Of a stretch of DNA of 64,000 nt, positions 9,533 to 22,100 are shown piece by piece; within the stretch, counting starts at the first letter, position 1, and the number at the start of each line of letters is the position of its first letter. The notes below the pieces were generated by a model that did no database searches, had not been told where the DNA came from, and saw only the letters and a program-made list of their open reading frames with translations. The position numbers and the translations under genes are program-made. This DNA comes from Parapristionchus giblindavisi (Eukaryota; Nematoda; Chromadorea; Rhabditida; Diplogasteridae). The stretch lies in NCBI GenBank assembly GCA_943737045.1, contig CALSFV010000666.1:96277-160276 (forward strand). The letters run 5' to 3'.

Positions 9533-10407
9533 TTAAAACGCGTTCTCCGTAAGAGCGGCGGGGGCATGGCACAATGATTCAAAATCATCCTAGGTGACTC
9601 ATATTTGATGGTTAGAGTCCCTAGGGGCGGTATACGCTTCAGCCGAAAAATTGACCCGAATTATCGATTTTTGATCTACCAAAAGTCGAAAAATCAAAGT
9701 GTGATTTCCATGGCATGTTATATACCATTCGATAGAGGATCCAATGTTATATAAGAATACCAAGTTTCATACGTTTTGATAACTCCATGTTCGAGAAATA
9801 ACCGATTTTCCAATTTTAGACCAGGATTTTTTGTTTTGATCTCATGGCTTACTATGTTACCATCATTTCCCATTCCTGGATCTTTGATATGTTATGTAAA
9901 AATGGACGGGCTATCCGAATATCACACTTATTTGGACCTGCTAGGTGCCATTCATAGTGATATCAAGTGAAATCTAACCCCATTCTAACGCCCGAACTCC
10001 GACGCAGGTTCGAATCCGGGTACGGGCTTAAATTTTTGCCAATTTTTTTCCTGCTCGAATTTGACTTTAAATTATATTTCCATGTGTTTTACCGTGTTTT
10101 CACTACTTCAATGTCCGAAATAACCAAAAACATTATCAGAAATACTAAGAAATCGTATAACTGTTATTCGGAATTTTGTATCTTTAGATACAGGAAAGCA
10201 ATCAAGTTGATCTTTTGAGTCAATGTGTGAAATGTTTCCAGGACTACAACCATAATGTGTTAATGTAATTAAATTAGTTGACTGTTGCGTAGTGATGCCG
10301 AAATCTAAGTAAACGATTATGAAAATGCATAGTTCTAATAGTGAAAAGTGAGTGAAAAAACGCTGTTCATCTGAAATATTGTGACAGTGAAGACCTCTAC
10401 TAGGGTT
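9533..10407 (+). repeat. Long inverted repeat, left arm
   Basis: About 875 bp, starting TTAAAACGC, whose inverse lies at 11134-11990 with scattered substitutions and small indels. The outer half (9570-9975) is almost identical between arms; the inner part (10080-10407) is more diverged. Both arms encode the same 64-residue peptide in opposite orientation (9776-9970 here), a by-product of the duplication. Two degenerate Pol III-like box sets are present: TGGCACAATG (9567) with GGTTAGAGTCC (9610), 43 nt apart, and an isolated B box GGTTCGAATCC near 10008. Together the arms look like a fold-back transposon or an inverted duplication. Confidence 0.75.
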
Positions 10408-10833
10408 ACCTGTAAAATAATTTTGGAAGGAATGATTTTAAGACCCTACAGAATCCCCCCTTCCCCCTTTAGAATGCAGGTCTTGAAAATCATTTTAAAG
10501 TCGCAGTAAACGTTCTGCTGACGTGTACTCGACTTCAGCGCGTAGGTATTTACGCTTTCCCTCTCTCACTGCTCTCATTCCTGTGCCTCTTCTGATAGAA
10601 TGTCTTATTTTCATAGCTCCTATATATGTTAGAGTTGTTCACAAAGCATTTATTCAATTGCTGAACCTTCTTTGTACTTTGATCGTTAATCCTTCTCCAT
10701 AAATTTTCAAACAATGGACCTTCACTAGGGCTTTTCCACTAACATCATTTTGGTACTTAGAACAATGAGTCGTTAGCTCAGCTAGCAGCTGAGTTTTCAG
10801 TTTCGGAGCTCAGATTTGCAGCCCCACTACTGC
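10408..10833. other. Spacer between inverted-repeat arms
   Basis: Mostly unremarkable AT-rich sequence. Near 10770-10830 a weak tRNA-like A box (TTAGCTCAGCTAG) occurs without a convincing B box. No gene seen. Confidence 0.5.
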
Positions 10834-10837
10834 TTAA

Positions 10838-11095
10838 AGAAGGGGACTCTTGAGTTTTTTCGTGACTAAACTGGTCAGGCTCACTATAGATCACATCTCC
10901 CTGAATACAAAAACAATAATCTCATTGATGTCCAGGGAAAGGCGCGAGTTTTTGAATGTGAAGGAAAAAATATAGAAAATTGCAAACGGGAATCCAACCC
11001 ACGTGGTACGGCTACAAACGCTGACAAGTAACCACTTCGTATGTCCCACGTTCTTCATGTCAATAGCGCACCCCAAATCTCCTGATTACTCTTCT
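10838..11095. mobile_element. TTAA-flanked MITE, copy 3 (decayed)
   Basis: Begins AGAAGGGGACTCTTGAG with TTAA at 10834-10837 and ends with a mutated inverse followed by TTAA at 11096-11099. It is 258 bp. The B box is mutated (GGTTGGATTCC) and the A box region is deleted, so this copy has lost its Pol III signature. It lies in the loop between the two arms of the long inverted repeat. Confidence 0.75.
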
Positions 11096-11133
11096 TTAAA
11101 ATTTGAATCCGAAATATTCCGATACTTTGCCTA

Positions 11134-11990
11134 CTAAGCCCTAATGGAGATCTTCACTCTCACGATGTTTCAGAAGAACAGGACTTTTCACTAAAGAACT
11201 ATACATTTTCATAAACGTTTACAGAGATTGCGTCATCACTGAGTTAATTACATTAACACATTATGGTTGTATTCCTGGAAACATTTCACACATTGACCCG
11301 AAAGATCAGCTTGATTGCTTTACTGTATCTAAAGATACAAAATGCCGAATATCAGTAATACGATTTCTTAGTATTTTTGATATTGTTTTTGTTTTTTTCG
11401 TACAATAAATTAGTGAAAACACGGTAAAACACATGGAAATATACTTTAAAGTCAAATTTGAGCAGAAAAAAAATTGGCAAAAATTTAAGCCCGTACCCGG
11501 ATTCGAACCTGCGTCGGCGTTCGTTAGAATGGGGTTAGATTTCACTTGATATCACTATGAATGGCACCTAGCAGGTCCAAATAAGTGTGATATTCGGATA
11601 GCCCGTCCATTTTTACATAACATATCAAAGATCCAGGAATGGGAAATGATGGTAACATAGTAAGCCATGAGATCAAAACAAAAAATCCTGGTCTAAAATT
11701 GGAAAATCGGTTATTTCTCGAACATGGAGTTATCAAAACGTATGAAACTTGGTATTCTTATATAACATTGGATCCTCTATCGAATGGTATATAACATGCC
11801 ATGGAAATCACACTTTGATTTTTCGACTTTTGGTAGATCAAAAATCGATAATTCGGGTCAATTTTTCGGCTGAAGCGTATACCGCCCCTTGGGACTCTAA
11901 CCATCAAATATGAGTCACCTAGGATGATTTTGAAACATTGTGCCATGCCCCCGCCGACTCCCCTCCGCTGTAAGGGAGAGTGCGTTTTAA
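11134..11990 (-). repeat. Long inverted repeat, right arm
   Basis: Inverse copy of 9533-10407, ending GCGTTTTAA. Differences from the left arm include a changed stretch around the B box (11495-11525) and an indel near 11385-11405, so the arms are not the product of an assembly fold-back of one sequence. Confidence 0.75.
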
Positions 11991-12190
11991 GACCACAAGA
12001 CCTCGATACCACCACACCTTAACACCTCAACGCCTTAGCACCTTAACACCTTAAGGCCTCACCACCTCAATACCACCACACCTTAACACTCACAACTCAA
12101 GACCTTAACACCTCAAGATCACAACTCAACACCTTAGCACCTTAAGGCTACCTCCAGATCTCCACACCTTAGATCTCAACACTTCAAAAT
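11991..12190. repeat. Degenerate CACCTTAA-type simple repeat
   Basis: A run of imperfect units such as ACACCTTAAC, CACCTCAA and ACCACACCTT fills this interval. The unit is not one of the common animal telomere repeats. It probably arose by slippage. Confidence 0.6.
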
Positions 12191-12495
12191 CTCCAACCAC
12201 GTTAACCGAACGGGTATACTATTCGACCGGGACAACTAGCTGGTTAGGCTAGATGCTTCGGTATCGAAAGTACTTGCACACAACTCCGTGCTCAATAACT
12301 CCAACCACGTTAACCAAACGGGTATACTATTCGACCGGGACAACTAGCTGGTTAGGCTAGATGCTTCGGTATCGAAAGTACTTGCACACAACTCCGTGCT
12401 CAATAACTCCAACCACGTTCACCAAACGGGTACAATATCAATCGACCGGGATCAACTAGCTGGTTAGGCTAGATGCGTCGGTATCGATGATAGGT
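12191..12495. repeat. 108-bp tandem repeat, about 2.8 copies
   Basis: Units start CTCCAACCACGTTAACC at 12191, 12299 and 12407. The first two are nearly identical; the third has small insertions in the middle and diverges after 12485. It contains the GGTTAGGCTAGATGC motif. Non-coding. Confidence 0.8.
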
Positions 12496-12840
12496 CCAAT
12501 CGATCTCAATACAGTATCCTCTCCTCGGATACACTTCACTCCTGAATCAACTCACAAGATAAGAAATCAAGAGTCTCAGTACCAACACACAAGGGTCGGT
12601 TCGGCCCAAATGTAAGGTTATACAATGGCCGGGTTCTGAAACTTGTGGTTACGCAACCAAGACTCAAGATTACAATCTATACTTTATCTCCAAATTCCAC
12701 CACAATTAAGAAAGAAAGTACAATAAGGTGCAAACATCATTCTAACATAAGGGCAATGGGTTTAGGGGTCGAAGAGGGGGAAAGGGGAAAAGGGGAGGCG
12801 GTTAGCCTGGGGTATATGGAGATAGGGAGTATCCCTAACA
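12496..12840. other. Unique-looking lead-in to the satellite
   Basis: No gene recognised. A purine-rich, G-rich tract (about 12757-12795, AGAGGGGGAAAGGGGAAAAG) lies just before the first satellite unit. Confidence 0.55.
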
Positions 12841-15800
12841 ATCGGAGTACAAAAGTAGCTTTTACTCTGATATGATCAAGATAACTTGAGAAATGTGAAA
12901 ATGAAATTGAAACCTATCATGTCATATACCAAATGAAAGAGCGAAAAATTCTGAATAAGATAAACTATTTCAAAGTGGTCAGTACGGCCAATATGTAAAT
13001 TTATCTTTCAGTACTCTCTGTTTCTGGTACAAAACAGTTCGTTACAAGTCAAATTGTCAATGATACTCAGCGAGTGATATACTATGTGAAAGAGGAAAAA
13101 ATTCTGAATGAGACACACTTCAGGTCATGTCAATCTGTAATATTTTACTGCTGCTATAATGATCGAAGTACAAAAGTAGCTTTTACTCTGATATGATCAA
13201 GATAACTTGAGAAATGTGAAAATGAAAATGAAACCTATCGTGTCATATACCAAATGAAAGAGCGAAAAATTCTGAATAAGGTAAACTATTTCAAAGTGGT
13301 CAGTACGGCCAATATGTAAATTTATCTTTCAGTACTCTCTGTTTCTGGTACAAAACAGTTCGTTACAAGTCAAATTGTCAATGATACTCAGCGAGTGATA
13401 TACTATGTGAAAGAGGAAAAAATTCTGAATGAGACACACTTCAGGTCATGTCAATCTGTAATATTTTACTGCTGCTATAATGATCGAAGTACAAAAGTAG
13501 CTTTTACTCTGATATGATCAAGATAACTTGAGAAATGTGAAAATGAAAATGAAACCTATCGTGTCATATACCAAATGAAAGAGCGAAAAATTCTGAATAA
13601 GGTAAACTATTTCAATGTGGTCAGTACGGCCAATATGTAAATTTATCTTTCGGTACTCTCTGTTTTTGGTACAAAACAGTTCGTTACAAGTCAAATTGTC
13701 AATGACACTCAGCAAGTGATATAGTATGTGAAAGAGGAAAAAATTCTGAATGAGACACACTTCATGTCATGTCGATCTGTAATATTTTACTGCTGCTATA
13801 ATGATCGAAGTACAAAAGTAGCTTTTACTCTGATATGATCAAGATAACTTGAGAAATGTGAAAATGAAATTGAAACCTATCATGTCATATACCAAATGAA
13901 AGAGCGAAAAATTCTGAATAAGATAAACTATTTCAAAGTGGTCAGTACGGCCAATATGTAAATTTATCTTTCAGTACTCTCTGTTTCTGGTACAAAACAG
14001 TTCGTTACAAGTCAAATTGTCAATGATACTCAGCGAGTGATATACTATGTGAAAGAGGAAAAAATTCTGAATGAGACACACTTCAGGTCATGTCAATCTG
14101 TAATATTTTACTGCTGCTATAATGATCGAAGTACAAAAGTAGCTTTTACTCTGATATGATCAAGATAACTTGAGAAATGTGAAAATGAAAATGAAACCTA
14201 TCGTGTCATATACCAAATGAAAGAGCGAAAAATTCTGAATAAGGTAAACTATTTCAATGTGGTCAGTACGGCCAATATGTAAATTTATCTTTCGGTACTC
14301 TCTGTTTTTGGTACAAAACAGTTCGTTACAAGTCAAATTGTCAATGACACTCAGCAAGTGATATAGTATGTGAAAGAGGAAAAAATTCTGAATGAGACAC
14401 ACTTCATGTCATGTCGATCTGTAATATTTTACTGCTGCTATAATGATCGAAGTACAAAAGTAGCTTTTACTCTGATATGATCAAGATAACTTGAGAAATG
14501 TGAAAATGAAATTGAAACCTATCATGTCATATACCAAATGAAAGAGCGAAAAATTCTGAATAAGATAAACTATTTCAAAGTGGTCAGTACGGCCAATATG
14601 TAAATTTATCTTTCAGTACTCTCTGTTTCTGGTACAAAACAGTTCGTTACAAGTCAAATTGTCAATGATACTCAGCGAGTGATATACTATGTGAAAGAGG
14701 AAAAAATTCTGAATGAGACACACTTCAGGTCATGTCAATCTGTAATATTTTACTGCTGCTATAATGATCGAAGTACAAAAGTAGCTTTTACTCTGATATG
14801 ATCAAGATAACTTGAGAAATGTGAAAATGAAAATGAAACCTATCGTGTCATATACCAAATGAAAGAGCGAAAAATTCTGAATAAGGTAAACTATTTCAAT
14901 GTGGTCAGTACGGCCAATATGTAAATTTATCTTTCGGTACTCTCTGTTTTTGGTACAAAACAGTTCGTTACAAGTCAAATTGTCAATGACACTCAGCAAG
15001 TGATATAGTATGTGAAAGAGGAAAAAATTCTGAATGAGACACACTTCATGTCATGTCGATCTGTAATATTTTACTGCTGCTATAATGATCGAAGTACAAA
15101 AGTAGCTTTTACTCTGATATGATCAAGATAACTTGAGAAATGTGAAAATGAAATTGAAACCTATCATGTCATATACCAAATGAAAGAGCGAAAAATTCTG
15201 AATAAGATAAACTATTTCAAAGTGGTCAGTACGGCCAATATGTAAATTTATCTTTCAGTACTCTCTGTTTCTGGTACAAAACAGTTCGTTACAAGTCAAA
15301 TTGTCAATGATACTCAGCGAGTGATATACTATGTGAAAGAGGAAAAAATTCTGAATGAGACACACTTCAGGTCATGTCAATCTGTAATATTTTACTGCTG
15401 CTATAATGATCGAAGTACAAAAGTAGCTTTTACTCTGATATGATCAAGATAACTTGAGAAATGTGAAAATGAAAATGAAACCTATCGTGTCATATACCAA
15501 ATGAAAGAGCGAAAAATTCTGAATAAGGTAAACTATTTCAATGTGGTCAGTACGGCCAATATGTAAATTTATCTTTCGGTACTCTCTGTTTTTGGTACAA
15601 AACAGTTCGTTACAAGTCAAATTGTCAATGACACTCAGCAAGTGATATAGTATGTGAAAGAGGAAAAAATTCTGAATGAGACACACTTCATGTCATGTCG
15701 ATCTGTAATATTTTACTGCTGCTATAATGATCGAAGTACAAAAGTAGCTTTTACTCTGATATGATCAAGATAACTTGAGAAATGTGAAAATGAAATTGAA

Positions 15801-16149
15801 ACCTATCATGTCATATACCAAATGAAAGAGCGAAAAATTCTGAATAAGATAAACTATTTCAAAGTGGTCAGTACGGCCAATATGTAAATTTATCTTTCAG
15901 TACTCTCTGTTTCTGGTACAAAACAGTTCGTTACAAGTCAAATTGTCAATGATACTCAGCGAGTGATATACTATGTGAAAGAGGAAAAAATTCTGAATGA
16001 GACACACTTCAGGTCATGTCAATCTGTAATATTTTACTGCTGCTATAATGATCGAAGTACAAAAGTAGCTTTTACTCTGATATGATCAAGATAACTTGAG
16101 AAATGTGTAAATGAAAATGAAACCTATCGTGTCATATACCAAATGAAAG

Positions 16150-16170
16150 AGCGAAAAATTCTGAATGAGA
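16150..16170. repeat. Half-unit: 153-bp deletion between satellite subrepeats
   Basis: Here GAGCGAAAAATTCTGAAT from the first half of the unit is joined directly to GAGACACACTTCATG from the second half, leaving a 168-bp unit. The deletion removes exactly one subrepeat interval, as expected from slippage or recombination between the two related halves. Confidence 0.8.
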
Positions 16171-19100
16171 CACACTTCATGTCATGTCGATCTGTAATAT
16201 TTTACTGCTGCTATAATGATCGAAGTACAAAAGTAGCTTTTACTCTGATATGATCAAGATAACTTGAGAAATGTGAAAATGAAATTGAAACCTATCATGT
16301 CATATACCAAATGAAAGAGCGAAAAATTCTGAATAAGATAAACTATTTCAAAGTGGTCAGTACGGCCAATATGTAAATTTATCTTTCAGTACTCTCTGTT
16401 TCTGGTACAAAACAGTTCGTTACAAGTCAAATTGTCAATGATACTCAGCGAGTGATATACTATGTGAAAGAGGAAAAAATTCTGAATGAGACACACTTCA
16501 GGTCATGTCAATCTGTAATATTTTACTGCTGCTATAATGATCGAAGTACAAAAGTAGCTTTTACTCTGATATGATCAAGATAACTTGAGAAATGTGAAAA
16601 TGAAAATGAAACCTATCGTGTCATATACCAAATGAAAGAGCGAAAAATTCTGAATAAGGTAAACTATTTCAATGTGGTCAGTACGGCCAATATGTAAATT
16701 TATCTTTCGGTACTCTCTGTTTTTGGTACAAAACAGTTCGTTACAAGTCAAATTGTCAATGACACTCAGCAAGTGATATAGTATGTGAAAGAGGAAAAAA
16801 ATTCTGAATGAGACACACTTCAGGTCATGTCAATCTGTAATATTTTACTGCTGCTATAATGATCGAAGTACAAAAGTAGCTTTTACTCTGATATGATCAA
16901 GATAACTTGAGAAATGTGAAAATGAAATTGAAACCTATCGTGTCATATACCAAATGAAAGAGCGAAAAATTCTGAATAAGATAAACTATTTCAAAGTGGT
17001 CAGTACGGCCAATATGTAAATTTATCTTTCAGTACTCTCTGTTTCTGGTACAAAACAGTTCGTTACAAGTCAAATTGTCAATGATACTCAGCGAGTGATA
17101 TACTATGTGAAAGAGGAAAAAATTCTGAATGAGACACACTTCAGGTCATGTCAATCTGTAATATTTTACTGCTGCTATAATGATCGAAGTACAAAAGTAG
17201 CTTTTACTCTGATATGATCATGATAACTTGAGAAATGTGAAAATGAAATTGAAACCTATCGTGTCATATACCAAATGAAAGAGCGAAAAATTCTGAATGA
17301 GATAAACTATTTCAAAGTGGTCAGTACGGCCAATATGTAAATTTATCTTTCAGTACTCTCTGTTTCTGGTACAAAACAGTTCGTTACAAGTCAAATTGTC
17401 AATGATACTCAGCGAGTGATATACTATGTGAAAGAGGAAAAAATTCTGAATGAGACACACTTCAGGTCATGTCGATCTGTAATATTTTACTGCTGCTATA
17501 ATGATCGAAGTAAAAAAGTAGCTTTTACTCTGATATGATCAAGATAACTTGAGAAATTTGAAAATGAAAATGAAACCTATCGTGTCATAAACCAAATGAA
17601 AGAGCGAAAAATTCTGAATAAGATAAACTATTTCAAAGTGGTCAGTACGGCCAATATGTAAATTTATCTTTCAGTACTCTCTGTTTCTGGTACAAAACAG
17701 TTCGTTACAAGTCAAATTGTCAATGATACTCAGCGAGTGATATACTATGTGAAAGAGGAAAAAATTCTGAATGAGACACACTTCAGGTCATGTCAATCTG
17801 TAATATTTTACTGCTGCTATAATGATCGAAGTACAAAAGTAGCTTTTACTCTGATATGATCAAGATAACTTGAGAAATGTGAAAATGAAAATGAAACCTA
17901 TCGTGTCATATACCAAATGAAAGAGCGAAAAATTCTGAATAAGGTAAACTATTTCAATGTGGTCAGTACGGCCAATATGTAAATTTATCTTTCGGTACTC
18001 TCTGTTTTTGGTACAAAACAGTTCGTTACAAGTCAAATTGTCAATGACACTCAGCAAGTGATATAGTATGTGAAAGAGGAAAAAAATTCTGAATGAGACA
18101 CACTTCAGGTCATGTCAATCTGTAATATTTTACTGCTGCTATAATGATCGAAGTACAAAAGTAGCTTTTACTCTGATATGATCAAGATAACTTGAGAAAT
18201 GTGAAAATGAAATTGAAACCTATCGTGTCATATACCAAATGAAAGAGCGAAAAATTCTGAATAAGATAAACTATTTCAAAGTGGTCAGTACGGCCAATAT
18301 GTAAATTTATCTTTCAGTACTCTCTGTTTCTGGTACAAAACAGTTCGTTACAAGTCAAATTGTCAATGATACTCAGCGAGTGATATAGTATGTGAAAGAG
18401 GAAAAAATTCTGAATGAGACACACTTCATGTCATGTCGATCTGTAATATTTTACTGCTGCTATAATGATCGAAGTACAAAAGTAGCTTTTACTCTGATAT
18501 GATCAAGATAACTTGAGAAATGTGAAAATGAAAATGAAACCTATCGTGTCATATACCAAATGAAAGAGCGAAAAATTCTGAATAAGGTAAACTATTTCAA
18601 TGTGGTCAGTACGGCCAATATGTAAATTTATCTTTCGGTACTCTCTGTTTTTGGTACAAAACAGTTCGTTACAAGTCAAATTGTCAATGACACTCAGCAA
18701 GTGATATAGTATGTGAAAGAGGAAAAAAATTCTGAATGAGACACACTTCAGGTCATGTCAATCTGTAATATTTTACTGCTGCTATAATGATCGAAGTACA
18801 AAAGTAGCTTTTACTCTGATATGATCAAGATAACTTGAGAAATGTGAAAATGAAATTGAAACCTATCGTGTCATATACCAAATGAAAGAGCGAAAAATTC
18901 TGAATAAGATAAACTATTTCAAAGTGGTCAGTACGGCCAATATGTAAATTTATCTTTCAGTACTCTCTGTTTCTGGTACAAAACAGTTCGTTACAAGTCA
19001 AATTGTCAATGATACTCAGCGAGTGATATACTATGTGAAAGAGGAAAAAATTCTGAATGAGACACACTTCAGGTCATGCCAATCTGTAATATTTTACTGC

Positions 19101-22100
19101 TGCTATAATGATCGAAGTACAAAAGTAGCTTTTACTCTGATATGATCATGATAACTTGAGAAATGTGAAAATGAAATTGAAACCTATCGTGTCATATACC
19201 AAATGAAAGAGCGAAAAATTCTGAATGAGATAAACTATTTCAAAGTGGTCAGTACGGCCAATATGTAAATTTATCTTTCAGTACTCTCTGTTTCTGGTAC
19301 AAAACAGTTCGTTACAAGTCAAATTGTCAATGATACTCAGCGAGTGATATACTATGTGAAAGAGGAAAAAATTCTGAATGAGACACACTTCAGGTCATGT
19401 CGATCTGTAATATTTTACTGCTGCTATAATGATCGAAGTAAAAAAGTAGCTTTTACTCTGATATGATCAAGATAACTTGAGAAATTTGAAAATGAAAATG
19501 AAACCTATCGTGTCATAAACCAAATGAAAGAGCGAAAAATTCTGAATAAGATAAACTATTTCAAAGTGGTCAGTACGGCCAATATGTAAATTTATCTTTC
19601 AGTACTCTCTGTTTCTGGTATAAAACAGTTCGTTACAAGTCAAATTGTCAATGATACTCGGCGAGTGATATACTATGTGAAAGAGGAAAAAATTCTGAAT
19701 GAGACACACTTCAGGTCATGTCAATCTGTAATATTTTACTGCTGCTATAATGATCGAAGTACAAAAGTAGCTTTTACTCTGATATGATCAAGATAACTTG
19801 AGAAATTTGAAAATGAAAATGAAACCTATCGTGTCATAAACCAAATGAAAGAGCGAAAAATTCTGAATAAGATAAACTATTTCAAAGTGGTCAGTACGGC
19901 CAATATGTAAATTTATCTTTCAGTACTCTCTGTTTCTGGTATAAAACAGTTCGTTACAAGTCAAATTGTCAATGATACTCGGCGAGTGATATACTATGTG
20001 AAAGAGGAAAAAATTCTGAATGAGACACACTTCAGGTCATGTCAATCTGTAATATTTTACTGCTGCTATAATGATCGAAGTACAAAAGTAGCTTTTACTC
20101 TGATATGATCAAGATAACTTGAGAAATTTGAAAATGAAAATGAAACCTATCGTGTCATATACCAAATGAAAGAGCGAAAATTCTGAATAAGATAAACTAT
20201 TTCAAAGTGGTCAGTACGGCCAATATGTAAATTTATCTTTCAGTACTCTCTGTTTCTGGTACAAAACAGTTCGTTACAAGTCAAATTGTCAATGATACTC
20301 AGCGAGTGATATACTATGTGAAAGAGGAAAAAATTCTGAATGAGACACACTTCAGGTCATGTCAATCTGTAATATTTTACTGCTGCTATAATGATCGAAG
20401 TACAAAAGTAGCTTTTACTCTGATATGATCAAGATAACTTGAGAAATGTGAAAATGAAAATGAAACCTATCGTGTCATATACCAAATGAAAGAGCGAAAA
20501 ATTCTGAATAAGATAAACTATTTCAATGTGGTCAGTACGGCCAATATGCAAATTTATCTTTCGGTACTCTCTGTTTTTGGTACAAAACAGTTCGTTACAA
20601 ATCAAATTGTCAATGATACTCAGCAAGTGATATACTAGGTGAAAGAGGAAAAAATTCTGAATGAGACACACTTCAGGTCATGTCGATCTGTAATATTTTA
20701 CTGCTGCTATAATGATCGAAGTACAAAAGTAGCTTTTACTCTGATATGATCAAGATAACTTGAGAAATGTGAAAATGAAAATGAAACCTATCGTGTCATA
20801 TACCAAATGAAAGAGCGAAAAATTCTGAATAAGATAAACTATTTCAATGTGGTCAGTACGGCCAATATGTAAATTTATCTTTCGGTACTCTCTGTTTTTG
20901 GTACAAAACAGTTCGTTACAAGTCAAATTGTCAATGACACTCAGCAAGTGATATAGTATGTGAAAGAGGAAAAAAATTCTGAATGAGACACACTTCAGGT
21001 CATGTCAATCTGTAATATTTTACTGCTGCTATAATGATCGAAGTACAAAAGTAGCTTTTACTCTGATATGATCAAGATAACTTGAGAAATGTGAAAATGA
21101 AATTGAAACCTATCGTGTCATATACCAAATGAAAGAGCGAAAAATTCTGAATAAGATAAACTATTTCAAAGTGGTCAGTACGGCCAATATGTAAATTTAT
21201 CTTTCAGTACTCTCTGTTTCAGGTACAAAACAGTTCGTTACAAGTCAAATTGTCAATGATACTCAGCGAGTGATATACTATGTGAAAGAGGAAAAAATTC
21301 TGAATGAGATACACTTCAGGTCATGTCAATCTGTAATATTTTACTGCTGCTATAATGATCGAAGTACAAAAGTAGCTTTTACTCTGATATGATCAAGATA
21401 ACTTGAGAAATGTGAAAATGAAAATGAAACCTATCGTGTCATATACCAAATGAAAGAGCGAAAAATTCTGAATAAGATAAACTATTTCAATGTGGTCAGT
21501 ACGGCCAATATGTAAATTTATCTTTCGGTACTCTCTGTTTTTGGTACAAAACAGTTCGTTACAAGTCAAATTGTCAATGATACTCAGCAAGTGATATACT
21601 AGGTGAAAGAGGAAAAAATTCTGAATGAGACACACTTCAGGTCATGTCGATCTGTAATATTTTACTGCTGCTATAATGATCGAAGTACAAAAGTAGCTTT
21701 TACTCTGATATGATCAAGATAACTTGAGAAATGTGAAAATGAAAATGAAACCTATCGTGTCATATACCAAATGAAAGAGCGAAAAATTCTGAATAAGGTA
21801 AACTATTTCAATGTGGTCAGTACGGCCAATATGTAAATTTATCTTTCGGTACTCTCTGTTTTTGGTACAAAACAGTTCGTTACAAGTCAAATTGTCAATG
21901 ACACTCAGCAAGTGATATAGTATGTGAAAGAGGAAAAAATTCTGAATGAGACACACTTCATGTCATGTCGATCTGTAATATTTTACTGCTGCTATAATGA
22001 TCGAAGTACAAAAGTAGCTTTTACTCTGATATGATCAAGATAACTTGAGAAATGTGAAAATGAAATTGAAACCTATCATGTCATATACCAAATGAAAGAG

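Noticed and set aside
9776..11736. Identical 64-residue frames in opposite orientation
   Set aside because: They arise from the inverted repeat arms; there is no domain or conserved context.
11991..12190. Telomere-like repeat
   Set aside because: The CACCTTAA-like units are irregular and do not match TTAGGC, TTAGG or TTAGGG arrays.
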